Source: Methanoplanus limicola DSM 2279
Lineage (GTDB): Archaea > Halobacteriota > Methanomicrobia > Methanomicrobiales > Methanomicrobiaceae
Length of the DNA: 64,000 bases
NCBI RefSeq assembly: GCF_000243255.1
Contig: NZ_CM001436.1
Span: 470,077-534,076 of the forward strand
Direction of reading: 5' to 3'
Below the pieces are notes generated by a model that saw nothing but the letters and a program-made list of their open reading frames with translations, searched no databases and was not told the DNA's origin. Below are positions 17,549 through 27,675 of this stretch, piece by piece. A program made the position numbers and the translations under genes. Position 1 is the stretch's first letter, and the number at the start of each line of letters is the position of its first letter.

Positions 17549-20500
17549 ATGGAAGATAAACCAAAACCCAAAAAGACAGTCACCGGAGAGAAAGAGCCAC
17601 CAAAAAAGAGAGAAGGTGTTACAGAGAAAGATAAACCAGAAGACAGCAGCCACATCCCAATAGTCGGCATAGGTGCATCAGCCGGAGGTCTTGAGGCCCT
17701 GGAACTGTTCCTTGGAAATATGCCGCCTGACTCAGGAATGGCATTCGCAATTGTCCAGCACCTTGACCCGACGCACAAAGGGATTATGCCCGAACTCCTC
17801 CAGCGTGTCACCAAAATGAAAGTCATTCAGGTTAAAGACAATATGCAGGTCCTGCCGGACCATGTCTATGTAATTCCGCCTAACAGCGATATGTCCATCC
17901 TTCATGGAGTGCTCTTCCTGCTGGATCCGGCAGCTCCCCGCGGACTGCGCCTCCCTATAGACTATTTTTTCCGTTCCCTTGCAGAGGACCGGCAGGACGG
18001 GAGCATCGGAGTTATCCTGTCAGGTATGGGCACAGACGGAACAACCGGTCTGCGTGCCATCAAGGAAAAGGCAGGAATAGCATTTGTACAGGAACCCGCC
18101 TCGGCAAAATTTGACGGCATGCCACGCAGTGCTATTAACGCCGGACTCGCAGATATTGTTGCTCCGCCGGAAGAACTGCCGGGGAAGATAATCGCGTACC
18201 TCCGCCATACACCCACCGTCACCCGGCCGGAACCCATCATTGAGGAAAAATCAATGAACTCTCTCTCCAAAGTATTTGTCCTGCTCCGGGAACATACAGG
18301 ACATGATTTCACATATTACAAAAAAAGCTCGGTATATCGCCGGATTGAACGCCGCATGGCAATACACCAGATTGACAATGTAAATACCTATGTACGTTAT
18401 CTCAGGGAAAACCCGTCTGAACTGGACCTCCTGTTTCATGAACTGCTGATTGGAGTAACCGGTTTTTTCAGGGACCCGCCGGTGTGGGAATACATTAAGG
18501 AGAACCTGATTCCTATACTGGTCAGAGAAAAACCCAAAGAGACAAAATTCAGGGCCTGGGTCGCAGGATGTTCAACAGGTGAGGAAGCCTACTCACTTGC
18601 AATAATATTCAGAGAGGCCATGGATAAGTTAAAACCGGGCAGAAATTATACCCTTCAGATCTTTGCTACCGATCTTGACAGTGATGCAATTGAAAAAGCC
18701 AGACAGGGATTCTTCCTTCCAAATATCTCAGGTGATGTTTCTCCGGAGCGTCTCAGCCGTTTCTTTGCCAAAGAGGGAAACGGTTACCGGATTAAAAAAG
18801 AGATCAGGGAGACAGTGATCTTTGCATCCCAGAACATCATTATGGACCCGCCATTTACAAATCTGGACATTTTAAGCTGCAGGAATCTCCTCATATATCT
18901 GGAACCAAAGCTTCAGAAAAAGATCATACCGCTCTTCTTCTATTCTCTAAAACCCGGTGGTGTATTATTACTTGGAAGTTCTGAAACAGTCGGACCTTCA
19001 GATATTTTTTCCACCATAGATAACAAATTCAGGCTCTATAAAAGAAAGGACACATATATCCTGCCCGGAATGGCTGAATTCCCCATAACATCCCCATCAC
19101 ATTCACGCGAACTTCAGCATATTGATCCGCCAATAAGGAAGGAGATCAATCTTCAGGCACTTGCAGAACAGCTGATCCTCCGCAATTATTCACCACCGGC
19201 GGTCCTGACAACTGAAAAAGGAGATATTCTCTACCTGAACGGACGCACAGGAAAATATATTGAACCTCCGGCAGGAAAGGCCAACTGGAACATATTTGCT
19301 ATGGCACGCGATGGGCTGCGCTATGAGCTGTCCGGAACATTTCAGAAGGTAATCAGGGAACAGGGAACAATAACAGTAAGGAATATCCCGGTGCAGGGAG
19401 ACAGAGAAGTGTACCCCACAGACTGCACGGTCCAGTATATAATAGATCCCGGTGCACTTGCAGGAATGATTCTCATCGTCTTTTCGGATGCCAAAGCCAC
19501 CCCCAAGGTAAAAAAACCTGATAAAACCAGTTCCGCATCCGAATCAGATAACGAACGCATTAAAGAACTTGAGACAGAACTCCGGCGGAATTATGAGGAA
19601 CTCAGGACCACCCGTGAGGAGATGCAGACATCACAGGAAGAACTGAAATCCGCCAATGAAGAGATGCAGTCAACAAACGAGGAGCTTCAGTCCACAAACG
19701 AGGAACTGACAACTTCCAGAGAGGAGATGCAGTCCATGAATGAGGAACTCCAGACTGTCAACGCAGAACTGCAGGGCAGGATAGAAGAATTTTCCCGGAC
19801 GAACAATGACATGAAAAATCTGCTCAACAGCACAGAGATTGCAACAATATTCCTTGATGAAAATATGAACATCCGGCGGTTTACAATTCCTGCAACCCGG
19901 ATAATCCACCTAATTCCGGGAGATGAAGGGCGGCCGGTAACAGATATCGCCTCTGACCTCATCTATCCTGATCTTGTAAAGGATGCAGAAGATGTGCTGG
20001 AAACCCTTATATATTCAGAAAAAGAGATCGCAACCCGTGATAACCGGTGGTTCAGGGTTAGGATCATGCCATACAGAACGCTTGATAATATAATAGAGGG
20101 ACTTGTGGTAACCTTCGTTGAGATCACATCAGTCAAAAAGAAAGAATATGAACTCATCGCAGCAAGGGATTTAGCAGAGGGAATTATTGCAACTATCAGA
20201 GAACCTCTCCTTGTACTTGACAGTAATATGAAAATAATTGTTGCAAACCGCTCTTTTTATAAGATGTTCAATCTCCACAAAGAAGAGACTGAAGGGGAGT
20301 GCCTCTATTCCATAGGCGGCGGACAGTGGGACATTCCTGACCTTAGGGCCTTCCTTGAGACAGTCCTTCCTGAGGAAAAATCCTTTGATAATTATATCGT
20401 CAGGCACATACACCCTAAAACAGGTGAACGTATAATGGAACTCAATGCAAGGCAGATATTATCTGATGATCCCTCCTCTGAATTAATACTTCTTGCAATT

Positions 20501-20551
20501 GAAGATGTGACAGATCAAAAAGGGGGAAACATACATGAACCGGAAAGATGA
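17549..20551 (+). CDS. CheB-CheR fusion with coiled coil and two PAS domains
   Basis: A 1000-residue signalling protein. Residues ~35-215 form a CheB methylesterase (GIGASAGGLEALELF with the catalytic Ser, QHLDPTH, SGMGTDGTTGLRAIK). Residues ~232-495 form a CheR methyltransferase (YRRIERRMAIHQ, LLIGVTGFFRDPPVW, AWVAGCSTGEEAYSLAI). A long Glu-rich coiled coil (~665-760, repeated NEELQS/TNEELT units) leads to two PAS-like domains. Such fusions usually act outside canonical chemotaxis, pairing methylation chemistry with a histidine kinase. No CheA, CheW or MCP gene is nearby. It overlaps the start of the adjoining histidine kinase gene by 17 nt, so the two once formed one unit. Confidence 0.93.
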   Translation: MEDKPKPKKTVTGEKEPPKKREGVTEKDKPEDSSHIPIVGIGASAGGLEALELFLGNMPPDSGMAFAIVQHLDPTHKGIMPELLQRVTKMKVIQVKDNMQVLPDHVYVIPPNSDMSILHGVLFLLDPAAPRGLRLPIDYFFRSLAEDRQDGSIGVILSGMGTDGTTGLRAIKEKAGIAFVQEPASAKFDGMPRSAINAGLADIVAPPEELPGKIIAYLRHTPTVTRPEPIIEEKSMNSLSKVFVLLREHTGHDFTYYKKSSVYRRIERRMAIHQIDNVNTYVRYLRENPSELDLLFHELLIGVTGFFRDPPVWEYIKENLIPILVREKPKETKFRAWVAGCSTGEEAYSLAIIFREAMDKLKPGRNYTLQIFATDLDSDAIEKARQGFFLPNISGDVSPERLSRFFAKEGNGYRIKKEIRETVIFASQNIIMDPPFTNLDILSCRNLLIYLEPKLQKKIIPLFFYSLKPGGVLLLGSSETVGPSDIFSTIDNKFRLYKRKDTYILPGMAEFPITSPSHSRELQHIDPPIRKEINLQALAEQLILRNYSPPAVLTTEKGDILYLNGRTGKYIEPPAGKANWNIFAMARDGLRYELSGTFQKVIREQGTITVRNIPVQGDREVYPTDCTVQYIIDPGALAGMILIVFSDAKATPKVKKPDKTSSASESDNERIKELETELRRNYEELRTTREEMQTSQEELKSANEEMQSTNEELQSTNEELTTSREEMQSMNEELQTVNAELQGRIEEFSRTNNDMKNLLNSTEIATIFLDENMNIRRFTIPATRIIHLIPGDEGRPVTDIASDLIYPDLVKDAEDVLETLIYSEKEIATRDNRWFRVRIMPYRTLDNIIEGLVVTFVEITSVKKKEYELIAARDLAEGIIATIREPLLVLDSNMKIIVANRSFYKMFNLHKEETEGECLYSIGGGQWDIPDLRAFLETVLPEEKSFDNYIVRHIHPKTGERIMELNARQILSDDPSSELILLAIEDVTDQKGGNIHEPER

Positions 20552-20765
20552 CACCGGAAGAGAGCAGGAAGTCCCCTGTGAGGAACATGCCGTTCTGCGC
20601 ATAAAAGCCGAGGAAATCCTTAAGGAGAGAGCGCTGAACAGTTGGCAGGAGAGAAAAACTGCCGATGAACAGGCTCTGATACATGAACTGCAGGTGCACC
20701 AGATTGAACTTGAGATGCAGAATGAAGAGCTTAAACGTGCCCGTAATGAAGCCGATATACTACAC

Positions 20766-22501
20766 CAGTACTTTAAACATTTCCTGAAAAACCCCATTTT
20801 TTGCTCAGAGTATTTCTGCCCAACTTGAGAAAGTTAAGTACTTCTCTATTTTAATGACAAACCGCATGGACTACTGCGCGTAATACTGCGCGTTTACCCC
20901 AATATCGCCAAATTCTTTTAGAATTTAGCCAGAATTTACCTTATTTTTTTGACGTACGCCTGATTTATGGTGGGGTTTATATACTCTAAAAACCTCTCAT
21001 ATGGCAAATAATTGTCAAAATATAGGCAAATCAGAGCTTAATAAAGAAAATAAGCTTGGAAACCTTGAACCGATATGCGCTCTTGTTGAGGGGAATGTAA
21101 CCTTAACAGGTGGCAGAAACTATGATAGTCTAACGTTGATTCGGGGAGCTATCGCTACGGCATGTTCTAATAACTCAATATCTGGTTTTGCAAAAATGAC
21201 GGAAGGACTACCGTCCCATACGACTTGTCTAAAAAAACTTCATGGCCTTAATATGGAGGAATTGACACTAAATACTCCAAAAATGCTTTTAAAAGCGGGA
21301 AAAGGAATCCTTAAGAAAGGTCAGGAGTATGATTTTGCAATTGATATAACGCTAATTCCATATTATGGGAAAAAGGATAAAAAAAATCCTAAATCTCCAA
21401 TTGTAGGTGGAAAAAGAAAGGCATCGACAAATTATTTTGTTGGATACCTGACATTCTCGGTTGTAAATATGGATAAGCACCTTATACTTCAGGTTATTCC
21501 TTTGTTTAGAGATTCCACTAACCTCACCGCAATAAAGAATTGTGTTGATTTAATTTATGGATATGGATTCAAGATCAAATCTCTGATGCTTGACCGTGAG
21601 TTTTACTCTGCTGAAATCTTCAGTTACCTTAAGGAATCTGAAATTCCTCACATAGTGCCTGTTAAGAAGAACAGTGATGAACTCAAAAGGCAGCTGAAGG
21701 GAAAGAAATCAAAATCATTTGAATATGTTATAAACGCCAAATCGAAGAATAAGCTAAAATGTAAGGTGAAAATTGTTGATCGTGTCATTTACATGAAAGG
21801 TAAAAAGGGTAAAAAAGGTGCTCTTCATCGTGCTTTTGTTGTGTACAAAATTAATACTTCCCCAAAATCAATTAGTGAGCGATACAGGCATAGATTTGCC
21901 ATTGAATCAACATATGTCATTAATAATAAATTCAAAGTAAGAACATCCACCAAAGATCATGTGGTGAGATTTTTTTATTATCTAATTGCATGCATAATTC
22001 AGAATTTTTGGGTTTTAACAAAATGGAAGCGATTTGCAAAGATTCAGAGAGGACCAAAAGTAATAGACAGGGACAAATTCCCCTTAAATCATTATCTTGC
22101 CATCATATTTGAAGAAAGTATGACTCATTTTCGTATATTAAGGATTGATGAAATTGCTATAAGCTGACATTCTGACATCTCAATGAACGGAATATGCAGC
22201 TGCGACCGATTTAGCGGTAGCTATCTATAATTTTGTAACTTTTTCACTGGAAACAATACAATTTCAATTCAAAGATACTCTTTTCAGATTGATCTCGATG
22301 AGAAATGGAAGAATTTAATGAGGCCTAAATGGGGATGAGTGATGTTAATCAAAATAGGTTTACAAAATGTGCCTTGTGACCTCTGTGCAAAAAAACGGAG
22401 AATTTAGGGCTAATACTGTGATTTGGACAATTTAAGAGAGTATTTTAAATTTAATATTGTAGGTTCGAACATATTAATGATCGTCTAAGTTTAAAGTACT
22501 G
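20766..22501 (+). mobile_element. ISH3-like insertion sequence, copy 1, complete (1736 bp)
   Basis: Terminal inverted repeats are CAGTACTTTAAAC at the left (20766-20778) and its complement GTTTAAAGTACTG at the right (22489-22501). A 5-bp target duplication TACAC flanks it (20761-20765, 22502-22506). It carries an intact 388-residue transposase. Compared with copy 2 at 50885-52607 it has 12 extra bases near 20880, where ACTGCGCG is repeated (TAATACTGCGCG). The 334 nt after the transposase are non-coding. Confidence 0.92.
21001..22167 (+). CDS. ISH3-like (IS4-superfamily) transposase, intact
   Basis: The 388-residue product has an N-terminal helical DNA-binding region and a DDE core: first Asp in FAIDITLIPYYG, second Asp in LMLDREFYS, and the Glu in RYRHRFAIESTY, the spacing seen in ISH3-type archaeal transposases. 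A TATA-like TTTATATA at 20976-20983 lies about 20 nt before the ATG, so the message should be leaderless or nearly so. No frameshift is present, in contrast to copy 2. Confidence 0.88.
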   Translation: MANNCQNIGKSELNKENKLGNLEPICALVEGNVTLTGGRNYDSLTLIRGAIATACSNNSISGFAKMTEGLPSHTTCLKKLHGLNMEELTLNTPKMLLKAGKGILKKGQEYDFAIDITLIPYYGKKDKKNPKSPIVGGKRKASTNYFVGYLTFSVVNMDKHLILQVIPLFRDSTNLTAIKNCVDLIYGYGFKIKSLMLDREFYSAEIFSYLKESEIPHIVPVKKNSDELKRQLKGKKSKSFEYVINAKSKNKLKCKVKIVDRVIYMKGKKGKKGALHRAFVVYKINTSPKSISERYRHRFAIESTYVINNKFKVRTSTKDHVVRFFYYLIACIIQNFWVLTKWKRFAKIQRGPKVIDRDKFPLNHYLAIIFEESMTHFRILRIDEIAIS

Positions 22502-24105
22502 TACACTATAAATATGTTGACCTCTATGATTTTGCTCCTGTAGGCTACTTCACCATAGACCATAAAGGTACCATACTTGAGGTAAATCTGACCGGATGCA
22601 AACTCCTTGGTCACGAGAGACAGAAAACCATCGGCCACCGCCTTCAGTCTTATTTACTTCCGGAAAGTTTACCGGCATTCAGTTCATTCTGCCGGAATAT
22701 AATCGAAAACGGGGTAAAACAGACATGCGAAGTGGAACTTCTCAGGGATAAGGAGAGACGCTTCTTTGCCCATGTGCAGGGAACAAAAATTCCGGAGAAC
22801 GGGGAAGATTCAGCAGTGATCCGGATGACAATCTCAGACATCACAGAACGGAGAGAGATTGAAGAGAGGCTGAGTGAGAGCGAAAATAAGTACCGCAATC
22901 TTTTCCAGTCAATGTTAAACGGATTTGCGGTTCATGAGATCATCTGCAATGTAGAAGATATCCCATATGATTACAGATTTCTGGATATAAACCCCGCATT
23001 TGAGAGGATGACCGGACTTCCCCGTGAGCAGGTGATAGGCAGAACCGTTCTTCAGGTCCTGCCACAGACTGAAAAAGTCTGGATTGAACGGTACGGAAAT
23101 GTAGCACTTACCGGAAAATCGGATCATTTTGAGGAGTTTAAGCAGGATTTAGGCAAATATTTTGAAGTAAATGTATACAGGAATTCTCCGAACCAGTTCA
23201 CCACCATCTTTTCCGATATTACGGAGAGAAAAAATGCAGAAATGGCTCTTCACCTGGTTAACAGTAAACTCAACCTGCTCTCCAGCATCACCCGGCATGA
23301 TATTCTGAATGGTATTACTGTTCTGCTTGGATATATTGAACTTGCAAGTGAAGAGCCACTGAACCCGGAAATTAAAGAATATCTCAAAATCCTCAATGAA
23401 ACAACGAATACAATTCAGCACCAGATCGAATTTACCAAAGAATACCAGGAGATCGGTGTAAATGCAGCAGTCTGGCAGAATGTCACAAATGTGGTGGTGA
23501 AAGCCGGTTCAGCATTTAAACAGGATGAAGTAACTCTGAAGACAGCATGTAATGATGTCGAGATATTTGCAGATCCTCTTCTGCTGAAAGTATTCTATAA
23601 TCTCTATGATAATGCATTCCGGTATGCTGCTCCGTTCACGACAATCACATTATCATGTTATGAGACGGAAGAAGGATTATATGTTGTATTCTCAGATGAT
23701 GGTGCAGGAATACCGGCTGATGAACGGAAAAATCTCTTTAAACGTGGCTTTGGGAAGCACACAGGACTGGGACTGTTCCTCTCACGGGAGATCCTTTCCA
23801 TTACCGGAATTACAATTACGGAGAACGGTGAACCGGGGAAGGGAGCAAGATTTGAGATGACTGTGCCAAAAGGTGCATACCGGTTCACCGGAGAACCAAT
23901 AAGTAATTTCAGAAAAATGTAGATGAATTACAATTGTTATTTAAACTCTTAATGATATTCAGCCGGGCAGCGCTGCCTGCATCTCTTATAGTATAATCCC
24001 GGCAGGCAGTAAAGTAACAGGAAAAACCCCGGAATATATTAACGGAAATTACGGAGAAACCCAAATATCACGCAGAAAAGATAATTAAAAAAAAGTTATC
24101 CGGGA

Positions 24106-25296
24106 TTATTTATTGATATGAACAACCTTTGCCGGCGGAAAACCGTTAAAATAAGTTGATGACGCATGTGAATATGCACCGATATTCTCAGAAAATACAA
24201 GGTCACCGATCTCAAGCTCAGGCAGTTCCGCAGAGAGTGTTATTGTATCAAATGCGTCACAGGTTGGCCCGAAAACTGCTGAAATCTGAGTTTCACCGTC
24301 CTTAAATGAGAGGACCGGATAATTGCAGTGGTCAAATACCTGCCCGGAGTAAGTGTGGTAAACACCGTCATTAATGTAATAGCAGGGCTTACCATCCCTA
24401 AATGCCTTCCCGATAACCTTTGCAACAAGAGAGCAGGCATTTGCCACAAGAAATCTGCCGGGTTCAGCCATAATCTGAATTTCCGGTGAAAAAAGCCGCT
24501 CAATCTCTTCATTCAGCTGGGTTGCAAGTGTCCGTATTGACTTAACATACGGATTATACTTTACAGGGAAACCTCCGCCAATATCCAGAAGCTTGATCTT
24601 TTCGCCTGTACGCAGTTCAAACTCCGTTAAAATCTCTGCCGAGAGTTCAAGGGCCAGAATATAATTTTCAAAGTTGGTACACTGGCTGCCTACATGAAAA
24701 CTCAGCCCCTCGACTGTAAGGCCCATCTCAAAAGCTTCGACAATCAGGTCAACAGCATCACCCGGCTCAACTCCGAACTTTGAGGAAAGCTCCACAACCG
24801 AACCGGTATTTGGAACCCTCAACCGCAGAACAAGTCCGGCCTGAGGAGAATATTTTTTTATCTTCTTTAATTCCTCAATATTATCAAACGTTACAAGGGG
24901 CCGGTAACGATCAAGAGCCTCAAGAGTTTCTGTTGGTTTAATTGTATTTGCGTAGATGATATTCTGGTATATCCACTCAAGCTGCTCTTCCTCGGAGAGA
25001 TGCTTTATATTTTCATATACAAGCATAAATTCCGGCATTGACGCAACATCAAAACTGCACCCCAAATCATAAAGTGTCTTTATAATCTCAGGATTTGAAT
25101 TTGCTTTCACTGCATAATATACCTGGACATCCGGCATACGCTCTTTAAATTCACGGTAATTATCTCTTATCTGTTCATGATTAATAACAAATATTGGTGT
25201 GCCGTGTTCTTTAGCCAGATTCTGAAGCAGCTCTTTATTCTTAGAGCCAATGTGGTGTACGGGAATACTCTGCCCCTCAATTTCCATTTTATTCAC
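24106..25296 (-). CDS. Fold-type III PLP decarboxylase, ornithine/lysine-decarboxylase-like
   Basis: An alanine-racemase-fold PLP enzyme of 396 aa. The PLP lysine sits in VYYAVKANSNPEI (~residue 63); HVGSQCTNF, LDIGGGFPVKYNP and IMAEPGRFLVAN are the family landmarks, and FGPTCDAFDTI carries the catalytic Cys. The GPTCD form resembles ornithine/lysine decarboxylases more than diaminopimelate decarboxylase (which usually has GxxCES). A role in polyamine synthesis is therefore likely but not certain. The start may be GTG 25296 (AGGAGG about 9 nt upstream) or ATG 25287. It is monocistronic. Confidence 0.85.
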   Translation of the reverse strand: MNKMEIEGQSIPVHHIGSKNKELLQNLAKEHGTPIFVINHEQIRDNYREFKERMPDVQVYYAVKANSNPEIIKTLYDLGCSFDVASMPEFMLVYENIKHLSEEEQLEWIYQNIIYANTIKPTETLEALDRYRPLVTFDNIEELKKIKKYSPQAGLVLRLRVPNTGSVVELSSKFGVEPGDAVDLIVEAFEMGLTVEGLSFHVGSQCTNFENYILALELSAEILTEFELRTGEKIKLLDIGGGFPVKYNPYVKSIRTLATQLNEEIERLFSPEIQIMAEPGRFLVANACSLVAKVIGKAFRDGKPCYYINDGVYHTYSGQVFDHCNYPVLSFKDGETQISAVFGPTCDAFDTITLSAELPELEIGDLVFSENIGAYSHASSTYFNGFPPAKVVHINK

Positions 25297-26200
25297 TTCC
25301 TTTAACCTCCTGCTTCAAAAACAATGAAATTAATAACGAAGGCCGTTATCCGGCAGTTCAGAGATTCACCATCATTGTGCATTGCAGGGAGATTAGACGT
25401 TATTTTTGAATTGATTCCAAAATCCAGCCACCATACCGAATTATAACGGATTTATCCGGAGGATTTGTTATTCTGATAAATTATCAAAATAATAATTCAT
25501 TCCAGACTTAAAAACTTTTAGAAAATTGACAAAATATAACATTTAAAACATACCGACAATAATATGACGAAAACCAACTAAAATAAATTAGCAAAATAAT
25601 CAATTAAAACAGTCAGAATCAAACCATAAGCTGTAAACCAATATAAATTTTTAAAAAATATACTTTAAAAGTCATATTATAATTAACAGCAAAAATACGT
25701 TAAATTTCGCCATTTTTTATCATTTTTAACTCAAAATAGAGATATACAAATATATGAACAGGAACCTGCCGGCAGAGAAAATATATGAAAAATATACGGA
25801 TTCAGCCAATATTCACCGCATAAAATAATATTCTAATATCATAATGCGCAGAATCTCTTCAGAAAAAAGAGCAGAATAAACCTTATTTACAGTGGCAGAA
25901 TAGAGGTGCGGCATTATAACCGGCGAATCCGGAAATACTGCACACCAACCAGACATTTACCGAATCAAAACAATATAAAGTCACAATATTAAAATATAAG
26001 AACAATATTGCCCCAAAATAGAGAAATCACTGCATAAGACCAAAATTAAAATTTAAAACAATATTGCCCCAAAATAGAGAAATCACTGCATAAGACCAAA
26101 ATTACATGATACTAACAATCACATATAGAATATATCTACAATTAACACAGAAGAGTATACTGTCACACAATGAACAGACAGAAGAAGGCGGCAGAATATC
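25297..26200. other. Long AT-rich divergent intergenic region
   Basis: About 900 nt, very AT-rich, with no supportable gene on either strand. It must hold the promoters for the decarboxylase (minus) and the RMD1-like gene (plus). Several AT tracts could be TATA boxes; none is clearly best. A 48-bp direct duplication lies near its right end (26001-26104). Confidence 0.55.
26001..26104. repeat. Tandem direct repeat, 48 bp, period 56
   Basis: The sequence beginning AACAATATTGCCCCAAAATA at 26001-26048 is repeated without change at 26057-26104; the 8 nt between are AT-only. The unit contains no inverted repeat of note. It may be a recent slippage or duplication event, or a doubled operator upstream of the RMD1-like gene. 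Confidence 0.8.
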
Positions 26201-27262
26201 TTGATTTCAATCCGATTTTACAGAATATACGACACCGGAATGGAGATAGACCTGGATCTCCTGGAAGAAAAACTGGCCCGGACATTTTCAACAACAAGGA
26301 CAAACTTTGTCAGAGTCAAACCAAAATCAATAATTCTTGAAAACAAGCCAATACTTATCAAAACAGACCCGATAGAGACTGAAATAGAGGGAAGAAGATA
26401 TAAATTCGGAGTTTCAGCAAGAATATATGACATAGGTGCGTTCAGCATCTGCTTTATCTATGAAAACAGTGAAGGAAACTACAGTGATCTTGAGGAGACA
26501 GCGCTTCAGCTTGCAACCGGAGATCCACTGTCAAATCTCTTTTCAGATTACGTTAATCTGATAGGCAGCTCTTTAAAACCGCTTATAAAAGACTTCAGTT
26601 ATGATACAGAATTTTATGAAGATTATACAATATATGCTACAGACACGGCAGAAATAACCGGAGACCCTGTAATTCTCCTCATGGGCGAAAGAGCGGACTA
26701 TTCAGCACAGATGCGTGACGAAGTGACAAAGAACACGCAGAGTTATACAAAAGATGACCTTGCCATCCTCTCATGGGACTCAGCACTTTTGTGCAGCCCG
26801 GAAAATCCCCAGGACCTGATTGATCTGATTGAATTTGCAAATGTGCAGGTTTTAGAACTTCGATATTATGATATGGAGCTTAACAGGCAGATGGAAAAAA
26901 TGTATGATAACATCAATCATGCTGACCGCCTCCCCAATTTTCTCAGGACAAGGAAGTACCACTCAATTATGTCAGAACTGATGGAGAGAAACGCCGAGAT
27001 CTCAGAAGTCATTGAAAAGGTCAGAAATCTGATTAAGATAACAGAGAATGTCTATTACGCACAGATATATGAGACGACATTAAAAGTTGTAAGGTGCAGC
27101 CAGTGGACAGAGAGCGTCAGCAGAAAAACTGAGATAATACAGGATAACTACTCAATGCTCTCAGACGAGGTCAGAATCCAGCATTCAAATTTCCTGGAGT
27201 GGATTGTCATCATACTGATTGCAATGGAGCTTGTCCTTGGAGTATGGCATTATCTTCTGTAA
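26201..27262 (+). CDS. RMD1/DUF155-family membrane-anchored protein
   Basis: The 353-residue protein matches the RMD1/YagE (DUF155) layout: an N-terminal alpha/beta region, a central region with QLATGDPLSNLFSDY, a long helical segment with VLELRYYDMELNRQMEKMYD, and one C-terminal membrane helix (WIVIILIAMELVLGVW) that anchors it. The family is widespread and poorly understood; yeast members act in meiosis or at mitochondrial membranes. The start is TTG 26201 with only a weak ribosome site. An ATG 31 nt upstream is in another frame. Confidence 0.75.
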   Translation: MISIRFYRIYDTGMEIDLDLLEEKLARTFSTTRTNFVRVKPKSIILENKPILIKTDPIETEIEGRRYKFGVSARIYDIGAFSICFIYENSEGNYSDLEETALQLATGDPLSNLFSDYVNLIGSSLKPLIKDFSYDTEFYEDYTIYATDTAEITGDPVILLMGERADYSAQMRDEVTKNTQSYTKDDLAILSWDSALLCSPENPQDLIDLIEFANVQVLELRYYDMELNRQMEKMYDNINHADRLPNFLRTRKYHSIMSELMERNAEISEVIEKVRNLIKITENVYYAQIYETTLKVVRCSQWTESVSRKTEIIQDNYSMLSDEVRIQHSNFLEWIVIILIAMELVLGVWHYLL

Positions 27263-27543
27263 GGAATATCTCCTGCCACCCGTTATCCCTTCAGAAGAGA
27301 GGAGAGGATCAGATCAGCATTATATACAGCCCATAACCAATAACATACAGGTATTTTGTAATATGACCGAAGACAGATATGCAGAATCTAACACAGGACT
27401 CTTATCCTATACCTGTGGCACTGCATTTTTCTTTGGTTTTTTTAGCTTATTCAGCTTTAGATAGGGCTCCGGATTAAAAATAAAATCCGGCAGCCCCTGT
27501 ATTTTTCCGGTCATCATTCTCAAAATACCGTGAGGTTTCTACT

Positions 27544-27675
27544 ATGTTTGGTATATCTGATCCCGGTATATGGGCAGGTTACCTGCTGTCATTTATCCTG
27601 ACGGCAGGATGTATAGCGTACGGCATAATCAACTGGAAAAAAGGCTCTGAAGAGGAGAGAGAGAATGGCAGTTGA
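27544..27675 (+). CDS. Symporter small accessory protein, 43 aa
   Basis: The product has one hydrophobic helix (IWAGYLLSFILTAGCIAYGI) followed by the charged tail NWKKGSEEER. This is the pattern of the tiny accessory proteins found just before sodium:solute symporters in archaea and some bacteria. GTGAGGT lies about 8 nt before ATG 27544. The end overlaps the symporter start by 11 nt, so the two are translated together and probably form a complex in the membrane. Confidence 0.82.
   Translation: MFGISDPGIWAGYLLSFILTAGCIAYGIINWKKGSEEERENGS

Larger units (their letters stand above)
20535..23922 (+). pseudogene. PAS-PAS histidine kinase split by an ISH3-like element
   Basis: The first 77 codons (20535-20765) encode a coiled-coil start with the HELQVHQIELEMQNEEL motif common in multi-PAS kinases. 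After the element the same frame resumes at 22507 and runs to 23922. Removing 20766-22501 and one TACAC copy restores a 548-residue kinase: coiled coil, PAS 1 (FAPVGYFTIDHKG), PAS 2 (MLNGFAVHEI, DINPAFERMTG), phospho-acceptor His in TRHDILN, N-box LYDNAFRYA, G1 DDGAGIP and G2 GLGLFLSREI. As it stands the gene is broken; the 3' part could still give a fragment with PAS and kinase domains from a Met at 22732. Confidence 0.92.

Noticed and set aside
27219-27464. 81-codon plus-strand frame after the RMD1-like gene, with a possible 33-residue start at 27362
   Set aside because: Overlaps the end of the RMD1-like gene in another frame, lacks a ribosome site, and its translation is low quality.
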